A stretch of 64,000 nucleotides of DNA from Pseudomonas knackmussii B13 (GCF_000689415.1 NZ_HG322950.1:3479501-3543500), one strand, 5' to 3'; shown: positions 42,845-51,332, counted from the first letter of the stretch. Numbers and translations: made by a program. The notes: generated by a model not told the origin, from the letters alone.

Positions 42845-43596
42845 GCCGCATCTGGCTTACCGGTGCCAGCAGCGGCCTGGGCGAGGCACTGGCGCAATTG
42901 CTGCTGCGCGAAGGTCACAGCCTGGCGCTCAGTGCCCGCCGCATCGCGCCGCTGCAATCGCTGTACGAACGCTTCCCCGGCCAGGTGCTGCTGGCGCCGG
43001 GAGACCTGGGCGATCCACAACAGGTCGCCGGCATCGCGCAGCGCATCGAGCAGACCTGGGGCGCGCTCGACATGGCGATCCTCAATGCCGGCACCTGCGA
43101 ATACCTGGAACCGGGACGATTCGACAGCGCCCTGGTGGAGCGCGTCATACGGACCAACCTGCTCAGCGCCAGCCTCTGCCTGCAGGCCGCCCTGCCCCTG
43201 TTGCGACGCGGCCAGCGCCCCTCGCTGGTGGCCATGTGCAGTGCCGTGACCTGGCTGGCGCTGCCGCGCGCCGGGGCCTATGGAGCGTCCAAGGCGGCAC
43301 TGCGCTACCTGTTCGAGTCGCTGCGCATCGACCTCGCCGCCGAGGGCATCGCCGTCACCCTGGTGAGCCCCGGATTCGTCGATACCCCGCTGACCCGTCG
43401 CAACGACTTCCCCATGCCGCAGCGCTGGCCGGTCGAACGCGCCGCCCGCCACATCGCCGAACGCCTGCCGGCGCGCCCGCTGGAGATCGTCTTCCCGCTG
43501 GCCTTCACCCTCGCCCTGCGCCTGCTGGGCCGGTTGCCCGCCACCTGGCGCCTGGCCCTGGGCAAGCGCCTGGCGCGCCCGCCACAAGGACGCTGA
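42841..43596 (+). CDS. short-chain dehydrogenase/reductase
   Basis: The 251-residue protein is a classical SDR: LTGASSGLGEALAQ (cofactor Gly motif), ILNAGTCEYL, catalytic Ser region SLVAMCSAVTW and YGASKAAL (Tyr and Lys). VTLVSPGFVDTPLT follows. The C-terminal end is hydrophobic (FPLAFTLALRLLGRLP). It is likely an oxidoreductase on a lipid intermediate, given the operon. Four bases separate it from the FAD oxidase gene. Confidence 0.92.
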   Translation: MSRIWLTGASSGLGEALAQLLLREGHSLALSARRIAPLQSLYERFPGQVLLAPGDLGDPQQVAGIAQRIEQTWGALDMAILNAGTCEYLEPGRFDSALVERVIRTNLLSASLCLQAALPLLRRGQRPSLVAMCSAVTWLALPRAGAYGASKAALRYLFESLRIDLAAEGIAVTLVSPGFVDTPLTRRNDFPMPQRWPVERAARHIAERLPARPLEIVFPLAFTLALRLLGRLPATWRLALGKRLARPPQGR

Positions 43597-43599
43597 GAC

Positions 43600-44847
43600 A
43601 TGCGCATCGCCATCATCGGCAGCGGAATTTCCGGGCTCACCTGCGCTTACCTGCTGGCGCGCCGGCACGCGGTGACCGTCTTCGAATCCAGCGACTGGAT
43701 CGGCGGCCATACGCACACGGTGGATGTCGACTGGCAGGGCCGCCGGTATGCGGTGGACACCGGCTTCATCGTCTTCAACGATTGGACCTACCCGAACTTC
43801 ATCCGCCTGCTCGACCGCCTGGGGGTCGCGTCGCGGCCGACCGAGATGAGCTTTTCCGTGCACGATCCAAACGGCGGCCTGGAGTACAACGGGCACAGCC
43901 TCGACAGCCTCTTCGCCCAGCGCCGCAACCTGCTCTCGCCGGGCTTCTGGGGCATGCTGCGGGACATCCTGCGCTTCAACCGCGAGGCGGTGGACGACCT
44001 GCAAGGGCAGTTGCTCGGCGACGAAGCCTGCCTCGGCGACTACCTGCGCAGCAATGGCTACGGCGCGCGCTTCATCGACCACTACATAGTGCCCATGGGT
44101 TCGGCGATCTGGTCGATGTCGCGCGCCGACATGCTCGACTTCCCGCTGGAGGCATTCGTCCGTTTCTTCCGCAACCACGGCCTGCTGTCGGTCAATCGAC
44201 GTCCCCAGTGGCGCGTCGTCGAGGGTGGCTCGCGCAGCTACGTGGAGCCGCTGTGCGCCGGCTTCCGCGAACATATCCGGCTGAACTGCCCGGTGCAGCG
44301 CGTGAGCCGCGACGACACCGGCGTGACGCTGCACAGCGCCGCCGGACCGGAGCGCTTCGACAAGGTGATCTTCGCCTGCCACAGCGACCAGGCCCTGGCC
44401 CTGCTGGATGAGCCCAGCACGACCGAAACACAGGTCCTGGGCGCATTGCCTTACGCGCAGAACGAGGTCCTGCTGCACACCGACACCCGCGTCCTGCCGC
44501 GCCGGCGCAAGACCTGGGCGAGCTGGAACTATCGGCTCGGCGGTGCGCCCGGCCAACCCGCCGCCGTCACCTACGACATGAACATCCTCCAGGGCCTGGA
44601 GGCGCCGGTGACTTTCTGCGTGAGCCTGAACCTGGGGGAGATCATCGATCCGTCCAAGGTGCTCGCGCGCTTCTCCTACGCGCACCCGCAATACGGCGCC
44701 TCCACCGTTGCGGCGCAAGCCGCCTGGGCCGCGCTGCAAGACCGGCAGCACAGCTTCTATTGCGGCGCTTACTGGGCGAACGGTTTCCATGAGGACGGCG
44801 TGCTCAGCGCCCTGCGCGTGGCCCGCTATTTCGGAGAACAGCTGTGA
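43600..44847 (+). CDS. FAD-dependent amine-oxidase-like desaturase/oxidoreductase
   Basis: The 415-residue protein starts RIAIIGSGISGLTCAYLLARR, the dinucleotide fold, followed by VFESSDWIGGHTHTVDVD. GFIVFNDWTYPNFIRLLDRLG and VEGGSRSYVEPLCAGF are usual for the NAD(P)/FAD-binding proteins found next to DUF1365 and CFA-like genes. In singlet-oxygen regulons of other bacteria this trio takes part in methylating and converting unsaturated fatty acids to furan forms. The stop overlaps the DUF1365 start (ATGA-type). Confidence 0.9.
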   Translation: MRIAIIGSGISGLTCAYLLARRHAVTVFESSDWIGGHTHTVDVDWQGRRYAVDTGFIVFNDWTYPNFIRLLDRLGVASRPTEMSFSVHDPNGGLEYNGHSLDSLFAQRRNLLSPGFWGMLRDILRFNREAVDDLQGQLLGDEACLGDYLRSNGYGARFIDHYIVPMGSAIWSMSRADMLDFPLEAFVRFFRNHGLLSVNRRPQWRVVEGGSRSYVEPLCAGFREHIRLNCPVQRVSRDDTGVTLHSAAGPERFDKVIFACHSDQALALLDEPSTTETQVLGALPYAQNEVLLHTDTRVLPRRRKTWASWNYRLGGAPGQPAAVTYDMNILQGLEAPVTFCVSLNLGEIIDPSKVLARFSYAHPQYGASTVAAQAAWAALQDRQHSFYCGAYWANGFHEDGVLSALRVARYFGEQL

Positions 44848-45641
44848 ACAGCAGCCTGTGCCAGGGCTGGGTCCAGCATCGCCGCTGGGCGCCCCGCCCC
44901 CACGCATTCCGCTACCGCGTCGGCATGCTCTGCCTGGACCTCGACGAACAGCTGGACCTGCTCGCACTGTCCCCCCTGCTGGGGCGCTGGCGCTTCGCCC
45001 CGCTGTGCTGGCGAGAGCGCGACTATCTGCCGGCCTACACCCGCCAGGGCATCCCGTTGAGCGAAGCGGTGCGCGAGCTGGTCGGCGAGGCGTTGGGCGA
45101 GGTGCCGCGCGGGCGCATCGAGCTGCTGACCCAGCCGCGCTGCTGGGGGCTCTGGTTCAACCCGGTGAGTTTCTACTTCTGCCACGACGACGACGGCCGC
45201 CTCGCGGCGATCCTCTGCGAGGTGCGCAACACGCCCTGGCGCGAGCGCTATCACTACGTGGTGAGCGTGCGTCCGGGCGGCGCCATCGACCAGTGGTTCG
45301 ACAAGCGCTTCCACGTGTCGCCCTTCCTGCCGCGGGATACCCGCTACCACATGCGCTTCCTGCTCGAGGGGCCGCACATCCGCGTGCACATCGAGAGCTG
45401 GCGCGACGAACACAAGCTGTTCGAGGCAGGACTCGCCGTCGAGCGCCAGCCTCTGAGCGCCGAAGCCTTGCGCCGGCATGTGGCGGCCTTCCCGTGGACG
45501 ACCCTGAGCACCCTGTCCGCCATCTACTGGCAAGCCCTGCGCCTATTGATCAAAGGCACGCCCATCCACGACCACCAGGCGCCGGACGGGCACCTGGGCA
45601 GCGGTCGCGACACCCCGGAGGATACCCAGCATGTCCAGTGA
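44844..45641 (+). CDS. DUF1365 family protein
   Basis: The 265-residue protein has the DUF1365 opening GWVQHRRWAPRPHAFRYRV and the motifs RIELLTQPRCWGLWFNPVSFYFCHD, RNTPWRERYHYVV, KRFHVSPFLP and RHVAAFPWTTL. It is of unknown biochemistry but is nearly always located between an FAD oxidase and a CFA-synthase-like gene, as here. It overlaps the CFA-like start by 11 bases. Confidence 0.92.
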   Translation: MNSSLCQGWVQHRRWAPRPHAFRYRVGMLCLDLDEQLDLLALSPLLGRWRFAPLCWRERDYLPAYTRQGIPLSEAVRELVGEALGEVPRGRIELLTQPRCWGLWFNPVSFYFCHDDDGRLAAILCEVRNTPWRERYHYVVSVRPGGAIDQWFDKRFHVSPFLPRDTRYHMRFLLEGPHIRVHIESWRDEHKLFEAGLAVERQPLSAEALRRHVAAFPWTTLSTLSAIYWQALRLLIKGTPIHDHQAPDGHLGSGRDTPEDTQHVQ

Positions 45642-46899
45642 CGGCCTCATCGCAATCAGGTCCGGCAGCCGTTCGACCCTGGGCCTCGGCCTGTTTCGCC
45701 GCGCCGTGCTGGCGCAGCTTGGCGGCTTGCGCCATGGCGGCCTGCAATTGCTGCTGGGCGAGCGCCGGCTGGCCTTCGGCGACCCCGCCAGCCCGCTGCA
45801 GGCGGAGATCCAGGTGCTCGACGACGCGGTCTGGGGCCTGGTCGCCGGCAACGGTTCGATCGGTGCGGGCGAGGCTTATATCCACGGCTACTGGCGCAGC
45901 CCGGACCTTACCGCGGTGATCCGCGTGTTCGTCGCCAACCTCGAGGTGCTTGATTCCATGGAGGGCGGCCTGGCGCGACTCGGGCGCCCGGCCCTGCGCC
46001 TGCTGCACTGGCTGAACCGCAACAGCCGCCGCGGCTCGCGGCGCAACATCACCGCCCACTACGACCTGGGCAACGCCCTGTTCGAGCGCCTGCTCGACCC
46101 GACCATGATGTACTCGGCAGCGATGTTCCAGCACCCCGAACAGAGCCTGGAACAGGCCCAGCTCAACAAGCTCGAGCGCATCTGCCGCAAGCTCGACCTG
46201 CAGCCGGGCGACCACCTGCTGGAGATCGGCACCGGCTGGGGCAGCCTGGCGCTCTATGCGGCCAGCCACTATGGCTGCAGGGTCACCACCACGACCCTGT
46301 CCGAGGAGCAGTACGCCCATACCCGCCATCGCGTCGAAGCCCAGGGCTTGCAGGGACGCATCGAAGTGCTGCGCGAGGACTACCGCGACCTGCGCGGCCG
46401 CTACGACAAGCTGGTTTCCATCGAGATGATCGAGGCCGTGGGGCACCGCTTCCTGCCCGAGTACTTCCGTCGTTGCGCCGCGCTGCTCGAAGACGACGGC
46501 CTGATGTTGCTGCAGGCGATCACCATCCGCGACCAGCGCTACGAGCAGGCCTGTCGCTCGGTGGACTTCATCCAGCGCTACATCTTCCCCGGCGGCGCCC
46601 TGCCCTCGCTGACCGCCCTGCTGCAGACCGCCAGCCGGGAGACCGACCTCAACCTGCTGCACATGGAGGACTTCGGCGGGCACTACGCACGCACCCTGGG
46701 GCACTGGCAGGAGAACCTGCGGCAGTCGCGCCAGGCCCTGGCGCAGCTGGGCTACGACGAACGCTTCCAGCGCCTCTGGGAGTATTACCTGAGCTACTGC
46801 GAAGGCGGTTTCCTGGAGCGCAGCATCGGCGTCGCCCAGTTGCTCTGGGCACGCCCGGCGGCCCGTCGCGCGCCGCTGCTGGAGTACCTGGACGCCTGA
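45631..46899 (+). CDS. cyclopropane-fatty-acid synthase-like methyltransferase
   Basis: The 422-residue protein has an N-terminal domain then a SAM-binding domain with LEIGTGWGSLALYAA (about residues 196-210). NALFERLLDPTMMYSAAMF, SIEMIEAVGHRFLPEYFRRC and SVDFIQRYIFPGGALPSL are CFA-synthase signatures. It transfers a methyl group from SAM to the double bond of membrane acyl chains, giving a cyclopropane ring or a methylated acyl chain. In this operon type the methylated chain may be further desaturated and oxidised. Confidence 0.93.
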   Translation: MSSDGLIAIRSGSRSTLGLGLFRRAVLAQLGGLRHGGLQLLLGERRLAFGDPASPLQAEIQVLDDAVWGLVAGNGSIGAGEAYIHGYWRSPDLTAVIRVFVANLEVLDSMEGGLARLGRPALRLLHWLNRNSRRGSRRNITAHYDLGNALFERLLDPTMMYSAAMFQHPEQSLEQAQLNKLERICRKLDLQPGDHLLEIGTGWGSLALYAASHYGCRVTTTTLSEEQYAHTRHRVEAQGLQGRIEVLREDYRDLRGRYDKLVSIEMIEAVGHRFLPEYFRRCAALLEDDGLMLLQAITIRDQRYEQACRSVDFIQRYIFPGGALPSLTALLQTASRETDLNLLHMEDFGGHYARTLGHWQENLRQSRQALAQLGYDERFQRLWEYYLSYCEGGFLERSIGVAQLLWARPAARRAPLLEYLDA

Positions 46900-46900
46900 G

Positions 46901-47398
46901 ATGTCGCGGGCCTGGCTGGTCGCAAATGCGCTCTGGCTGCAGGCAGGCTGGTGGGCCTGCGTACTCGGCGCCCACCATCCGCTGTTGCTGATCGGCGTCA
47001 TAGGCGGGCTGGCCGTCCACCTGGCCGGCTGTCCGCATCCACGCGCCGAAACGGCAGCAATCCTGCGCGTCGCGCTTTGCGGTTGCGCGCTGGACGCCAG
47101 CCTCGGCGCCATGGGTCTGTTCGCCTTCGGCCAGGTGCTGCTGCCACCCTGGCTGGTACTGCTCTGGCTGGTATTCGCCAGCGGATTGCGCCACAGCCTG
47201 GCCTGGCTCAGGCGCCCACTTTGGCTCGCCATGCTGGTCGGCGCCCTGGCCGGTCCGCTGGCCTATATCGCTGGCGCCAGACTCGCGGGAATCGGCCTGC
47301 CGCTAGGGACCGTCCAAAGCGCATTGCTGCTGGCGCCGCTATGGGCGCTCTGGCTGCCGCTGAGCCTGCGCCTGGCGCATGCCCCGGCACCGCGCTGA
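46901..47398 (+). CDS. DUF2878 family membrane protein
   Basis: The 165-residue protein is very hydrophobic, with four to five membrane segments (WLVANALWLQAGWWACVLG, GLFAFGQVLLPPWLVLLWLVFASGLRHSLAWL). This is the DUF2878 form found as the last gene of the DUF1365/CFA-like operon. Only one base follows the CFA-like stop. Its final 60 bases overlap the 3' end of the converging DUF2256 gene. Confidence 0.88.
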   Translation: MSRAWLVANALWLQAGWWACVLGAHHPLLLIGVIGGLAVHLAGCPHPRAETAAILRVALCGCALDASLGAMGLFAFGQVLLPPWLVLLWLVFASGLRHSLAWLRRPLWLAMLVGALAGPLAYIAGARLAGIGLPLGTVQSALLLAPLWALWLPLSLRLAHAPAPR

Positions 47399-47500
47399 GC
47401 AATAGCGCACCGCGTCCCAGCAGCGCGCCCAGCGCTTGCGCCAGTTGAACGGCCGGCCGCACACCGGGCACAGCTTGCTCGGCAGGTCGGCCTTCTTCAC
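47339..47500 (-). CDS. DUF2256 family zinc-ribbon-like small protein
   Basis: The 53-residue protein starts at a GTG (47500; GGGGAGG 6 bases upstream). KKADLPSKLCPVCGRPFNWRKRWARCWDAVRYCSARCR has the four-Cys CxxC...CxxxC layout of DUF2256, which normally neighbours cryptochrome/photolyase genes. Its start overlaps the photolyase stop (GTGA). Too short for most gene finders. Confidence 0.85.
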   Translation of the reverse strand: MKKADLPSKLCPVCGRPFNWRKRWARCWDAVRYCSARCRGMRQAQAQRQPERP

Positions 47501-49038
47501 AGAGCCTCCCCGGCATCCAGCCGCGCCAGCAATTCCTCGCCGCGTTGCCAGAGCGCTTCGCGCCGAACCTCGTCCATGCGCCGCAGGTTGCGGTAGGCCA
47601 TGGCCATGCGCGGGTTGCGTTCGAGGCGCTCGGCATGGCGCATGAGAAAGTGCCAATAGAGCGCATTGAACGGGCAGGCCCGCGGCCCGGTCGCCTCGTC
47701 CACCCGGTAGGCGCAACCGCCACAGTAGTCGGACATCCGCTGGATGTAGCGGCCGCTCGCGCAATACGGCTTGGAGCCGAGGTAGCCGCCGTCGGCATGC
47801 ATCACCATGCCCAGGGTATTGGGCAGCTCGACCCAGTCGAAGGCGTCCAGGTAGACCGCCAGGTACCACTCGCAGATGGCCTTGGGCGCGATGCCGGCAA
47901 GCAGCGCGAAATTGCCGGTAACCATCAGCCGCTGGATGTGGTGGGCGTAGCCCAGCTCCAGGGTCTGGCCGATGGCCTCGGCCATGCAGCGCATGCCGGT
48001 GGCACCGGTCCAGTAGAACTCGGGCAGCGCACGGCGGTTGCCGAAGGCGTTCAGCTCGGCGTACTCCGGCATGCGCAGCCAGTAGATGCCGCGCACGTAT
48101 TCACGCCAGCCGATCAGTTGGCGGATGAAGCCTTCGGCGGCATTGAGCGGCACACGGCCCTGGCGATAGGCCGACTCGACGTCCGCGCACAGCTGGCGCA
48201 CATCGAGCAGGCCGATGTTCAGCGCCGCGCTGATCCGTGCATGGAACAGGAAGGGTTCGCCGCAGGCCATGGCATCCTGGTAGTCGCCAAACGCGGCCAG
48301 GGCGAAGTCGAGGAAATGCTGCCAGAGCGCCTGCGCCTCGGCATGGGTCACCGGGTAGTCGAAGCCCTCCAGGCGGCCGTAATGGTCGCCGAAACGTTCC
48401 GCCACCAGTTCCAGCACCTCGCGGGTGACATCGTCAGCCAGAAAACGTGCCGGGAACGGCCCGCGCAGCCCCTTGGGCAAGGCCTTGCGGTTCTCCGCGT
48501 CGAGGTTCCAGCTACCGCCGCAGGGCTGGCCGTCGGGCTCCAGCAGCAGGCCGCTGCGCCGGCGCATCTCGCGGTAGAACAGCTCCATGCGCAGTTGACG
48601 TCGCCCCGCTGCCCAGCGGGCAAAGTCCGCGCGGGAACAGAGAACGCGCCGGTCTTCGTGCCAGTTCAACGGCAGGCCGCTGTCCTCCAGCGCCTGCTGC
48701 AGGCGCCATTCGCCGCATTCGGTGATGTGCACTTCGCGGGCCCGCAGCCGATCGCTCCAGCGGCGCAGCTCGCCGGGCAGGCTGCCGCTGTTGTGCGGAT
48801 CGTCGAAGCGTACGTAGATCACCCGCCAGCCACGCTCTCGCAGCGCGTCGGCGAAGTGCCGCATGGCGCTGAAGATCAGCGCGATCTTCTGCGGATGATG
48901 GGCGACGTAGCGCGCCTCTTCGGCGACCTCGGCCAGCAGCAGCACGTCCTCTTGCGGGTCAAGCGCATCGAACAGCGACAAGTCGAAGGACAGCTGGTCG
49001 CCCAGGACCAATCCCAGGCGTCGAGCGCTGTCGATCAC
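47497..49038 (-). CDS. cryptochrome/photolyase-related protein (FeS-BCP family)
   Basis: The 513-residue protein is a deoxyribodipyrimidine photolyase-related (FeS-BCP/CryPro) protein. The N-terminus has RRLGLVLGDQLSFDLSLFD; the C-terminal half has ARISAALNIGLLDVRQLC, WREYVRGIYWLRMP and RLMVTGNFALLAGI. Cys residues in YCASGRY, YCGGCAY and RACPFN form the 4Fe-4S set. FAD and light would drive repair of (6-4) photoproducts or signalling. The GTG start overlaps the previous stop (GTGA). Confidence 0.93.
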   Translation of the reverse strand: MIDSARRLGLVLGDQLSFDLSLFDALDPQEDVLLLAEVAEEARYVAHHPQKIALIFSAMRHFADALRERGWRVIYVRFDDPHNSGSLPGELRRWSDRLRAREVHITECGEWRLQQALEDSGLPLNWHEDRRVLCSRADFARWAAGRRQLRMELFYREMRRRSGLLLEPDGQPCGGSWNLDAENRKALPKGLRGPFPARFLADDVTREVLELVAERFGDHYGRLEGFDYPVTHAEAQALWQHFLDFALAAFGDYQDAMACGEPFLFHARISAALNIGLLDVRQLCADVESAYRQGRVPLNAAEGFIRQLIGWREYVRGIYWLRMPEYAELNAFGNRRALPEFYWTGATGMRCMAEAIGQTLELGYAHHIQRLMVTGNFALLAGIAPKAICEWYLAVYLDAFDWVELPNTLGMVMHADGGYLGSKPYCASGRYIQRMSDYCGGCAYRVDEATGPRACPFNALYWHFLMRHAERLERNPRMAMAYRNLRRMDEVRREALWQRGEELLARLDAGEAL

Positions 49039-49340
49039 CACTGCTGCACCAGCGAAAACGGCACTCGCAAGGGTTCGATGGCACCGCTGCGGCTGCCGCA
49101 CATCTCGTCGTGGATCGAATGCTGCACCAGCTCGCAGGGCACCGCTGGAAGGTCGCGGAGGTATTCGCGGACATGGGTGACCGACAGCAGCCGGAGGACT
49201 CCGCCGTGCTCGTCGTGAAGTGCCTTGATGGTGTCTGCGGTATGCACCTGGACGACGTAGAAACCGCCCTCCAGCGACACCACTTCCAGCAGGCGTATGT
49301 TCCCGGCTGCTGCCAGCTCGGTCAGTTCCAGCAGATTCAT
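49035..49340 (-). CDS. DUF6482 family protein
   Basis: The 101-residue protein starts MNLLELTELAAAGNIRLLEV at the ATG at 49340, with AGGAG 6 bases upstream. It contains LEGGFYVVQVHTADTIKALHDEHG and ends PLRVPFSLVQQW. It is a small conserved protein of light/photolyase clusters in Pseudomonas without known function. The open frame of the preceding SDR runs into it because of a frame change, but it has its own ribosome site. Confidence 0.8.
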   Translation of the reverse strand: MNLLELTELAAAGNIRLLEVVSLEGGFYVVQVHTADTIKALHDEHGGVLRLLSVTHVREYLRDLPAVPCELVQHSIHDEMCGSRSGAIEPLRVPFSLVQQW

Positions 49341-50024
49341 GAGACTCTCCTGTTTCGTCGTCACCAGGGCAGGCGCGCCCCGTCGTAGGCGAAGAAGAGC
49401 CGCCTGCGCCGCCGGCCGGGCGTTGGCGGCGCCGTGGAACGGTTGCGACAGGGCCGAGGCCACGGTGCCCGGATGCAGGCAGAGCAGCCGGGCCTGCGGA
49501 TGCGTGCGCGCCAGTTCGATGGATGCCGTCTTCACCAGCATGTTCAGCGCCGCCTTCGAGGCACGGTAGGCGTACCAGCCGCCCAGGCGGTTGTCGCCAA
49601 CGCTGCCGACCTTCGCCGACAGCAGCGCCATGGCGCCCCGTCGGTCCAGCAGCGGCAGGAAGTGCCGCAGCACCAGGACCGGCCCGATGGCGTTCACCTG
49701 GAACACCTGCTGCAACGCAAGGGCATCGAGATCGGCCAGGCGCTTCTCCGGGCGCAGGCCGTCACGATGCAGCAAGCCGGCGGCGTGCAGGATCAGTTGG
49801 AACGGCGCATGCACCGCCACCTCGTGGGCGGCTGCGGCGATGCTCGGCGGGTCCTCGAGGTCCAGGCGCGGCGAACTACGGCGCCCCAACTCCACAACCC
49901 GGGCGCAGCGCGGATCGTCCCGCAGCAAGGCGCAAAAGGCCGCGCCTATCGCTCCGCTCGCGCCTATCACCAGTGCCCGATAGCCGTCGCCCAGCGAGGC
50001 CATGCCCGCTTCGCCGGCCATCAT
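49035..50024 (-). CDS. SDR-family protein reading on into DUF6482 (C-terminal frameshift)
   Basis: Residues 1-200 are a C-factor-like SDR: RALVIGASGAIGAAFCALL, ILHAAGLLHRDG, NAIGPVLVL and YRASKAALNM. After LSQPFHGAANARPAAQAALL the frame leaves the family sequence. In another frame the same DNA still encodes FFAYDGARLPW and a TGA (49361), the usual SDR end. About 25 residues are missing as well. As it stands the frame continues through the DUF6482 gene as a 329-residue fusion. Deletion or assembly error are both possible. Confidence 0.75.
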   Translation of the reverse strand: MMAGEAGMASLGDGYRALVIGASGAIGAAFCALLRDDPRCARVVELGRRSSPRLDLEDPPSIAAAAHEVAVHAPFQLILHAAGLLHRDGLRPEKRLADLDALALQQVFQVNAIGPVLVLRHFLPLLDRRGAMALLSAKVGSVGDNRLGGWYAYRASKAALNMLVKTASIELARTHPQARLLCLHPGTVASALSQPFHGAANARPAAQAALLRLRRGAPALVTTKQESLMNLLELTELAAAGNIRLLEVVSLEGGFYVVQVHTADTIKALHDEHGGVLRLLSVTHVREYLRDLPAVPCELVQHSIHDEMCGSRSGAIEPLRVPFSLVQQW

Positions 50025-50557
50025 GGCTGACCACCCGGCGACCGGCGGAAGAACAGGCTGACCTGCCCGAGTTCAACACCGAACTTGCTCATGCTCGACC
50101 GGTTGACCAGGGTGTCGGCGTCCATCAGGTACATCCAGTCGTCGAAGTCCACTTCGTAGGTCGAGCCATCCACCGGCAGTTGCATCCGATAACGCCAGCG
50201 CAGGGCGTTGCCGGCGACTTCGCCGCGCGCCACCCCGACCACGTCGGCAGCCTGCCCACGCCACCGTCCGGCGCCCTCCGGCGTCAGCGTCCAGACCCGG
50301 CGCTGGCGGGTGCCGTCGCTATACAGGAAACGCTCGTCGAGGATCAGTCGCTCGCCTTCGCGATGGCTGGCGATCTGCACGTGGAAACGCTTCGCCACCT
50401 CGCCCGAGCGTTTCTGGAAGATGCCCCACGCCTCCACCGGCGCGGCGAAGAACTGCGCGAGGTCCAGCCGCGGTTGCTCGGCGGCATAGCGCTCGACGCC
50501 CACACCACCACAGCTGCCCAGCATCAGCAGCAAGCACAGCCCGAGCAGGCGTTTCAT
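50021..50557 (-). CDS. DUF3833 family lipoprotein
   Basis: The 178-residue protein has a lipoprotein signal (LLLMLGSCGG, Cys at residue 16) and the DUF3833 sequence QPRLDLAQFFAAPVEAWGIFQKRSGEV, LDERFLYSDGTRQRRVWTL and YRMQLPVDGSTYEVDFDDWMYLMD. It lies in the envelope. DUF3833 is commonly coded with chalcone-isomerase-like and photolyase genes. Stop and start codons overlap on both sides. Confidence 0.9.
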   Translation of the reverse strand: MKRLLGLCLLLMLGSCGGVGVERYAAEQPRLDLAQFFAAPVEAWGIFQKRSGEVAKRFHVQIASHREGERLILDERFLYSDGTRQRRVWTLTPEGAGRWRGQAADVVGVARGEVAGNALRWRYRMQLPVDGSTYEVDFDDWMYLMDADTLVNRSSMSKFGVELGQVSLFFRRSPGGQP

Positions 50558-51129
50558 GGTTGCTCTCCTGTAGCGATGCCGGGCCCGGCGAGGCCCAGCA
50601 GCTCGCGGCGCAACTCCGGCTTGCGGGTGCGCGCATCGAGCCAGATGGCGAAGAAGGCACGGGCGAACTGCGGGTCGTCCACAACCCGTTGCAGGCGCCC
50701 GTCGGTGTAGAAGCGGCAGCCTTTACCGGGCAGGTACAGGCCGCTGATGCGCTGTCCCGGACGCACGTCGACGAATGCCGAGCGCATCAACGCTGCCCAG
50801 GCCGCGAGTTGCACGTCGTTGGGCGGTAGTGGCGCCAGCCTGCGCATTTCCTCGAGGCTGGCGTCAACCAGGGTGGCGCGGCTGAGTGAACGCCAGTAGG
50901 TCAGCTCCAGCACAAAGGGCTGCGTCAAGTCGGGGCGGACCACCGGGCTGAACAGGCGCGCGGAATACACCCGCAGTCCATACCAGTGAAAGTCGCCGGC
51001 CCCCACCAGGCGCGCCTCGGGCAGTTGCTCGCGCCAGTCCGCGGCGCCCACGGGGCCGCCCAGCAGCGCCAGCCCCATCAGTAACGCTGCTGCCCGGTTG
51101 CCTCCGAATGAGAAACCACGCCATGCCAT
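50554..51129 (-). CDS. chalcone isomerase-like periplasmic protein
   Basis: The 191-residue protein has a signal peptide ending GPVGA. The chalcone-isomerase-like domain has RLVGAGDFHWYGLRVYSARLFSP, LELTYWRSLSRATLVDASLEEM, and a late YFIWLD-like AFFAIWLDARTRKPELR. Bacterial members bind fatty acids rather than act on chalcones. It is the first gene of the minus-strand photolyase operon and lies right behind the TGTACA promoter region. Confidence 0.87.
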   Translation of the reverse strand: MAWRGFSFGGNRAAALLMGLALLGGPVGAADWREQLPEARLVGAGDFHWYGLRVYSARLFSPVVRPDLTQPFVLELTYWRSLSRATLVDASLEEMRRLAPLPPNDVQLAAWAALMRSAFVDVRPGQRISGLYLPGKGCRFYTDGRLQRVVDDPQFARAFFAIWLDARTRKPELRRELLGLAGPGIATGEQP

Positions 51130-51155
51130 GACCGCTGCCTCCCGCCGTCAAAAGC

Positions 51156-51213
51156 TGTACAAGCCATCCTCGACGCACCCTGCCGATAATTGTACATATT
51201 TTATTTTTGTACA
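51156..51213. promoter_or_regulatory. TGTACA operator sites between the divergent photolyase and haemolysin-family operons
   Basis: TGTACA at 51156-51161, 51191-51196 and 51208-51213. The last two are separated by 11 A/T bases, one short of the 12-base spacing at 42377-42400. The region is AT-rich, unlike its surroundings, and lies 27-85 bases from the minus-strand start and 120 bases from the plus-strand start. Confidence 0.65.
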
Positions 51214-51332
51214 ACTTTTACCATGCCAACCGTCGTCGACGGGAGGTTTCCGGGACGCCGGAGGGCTTCAGATTCCATTCAGACTCCCGCCCGATACTGC
51301 TCCCATCGACAGTTCCTGTTGGGGGGAACGAC

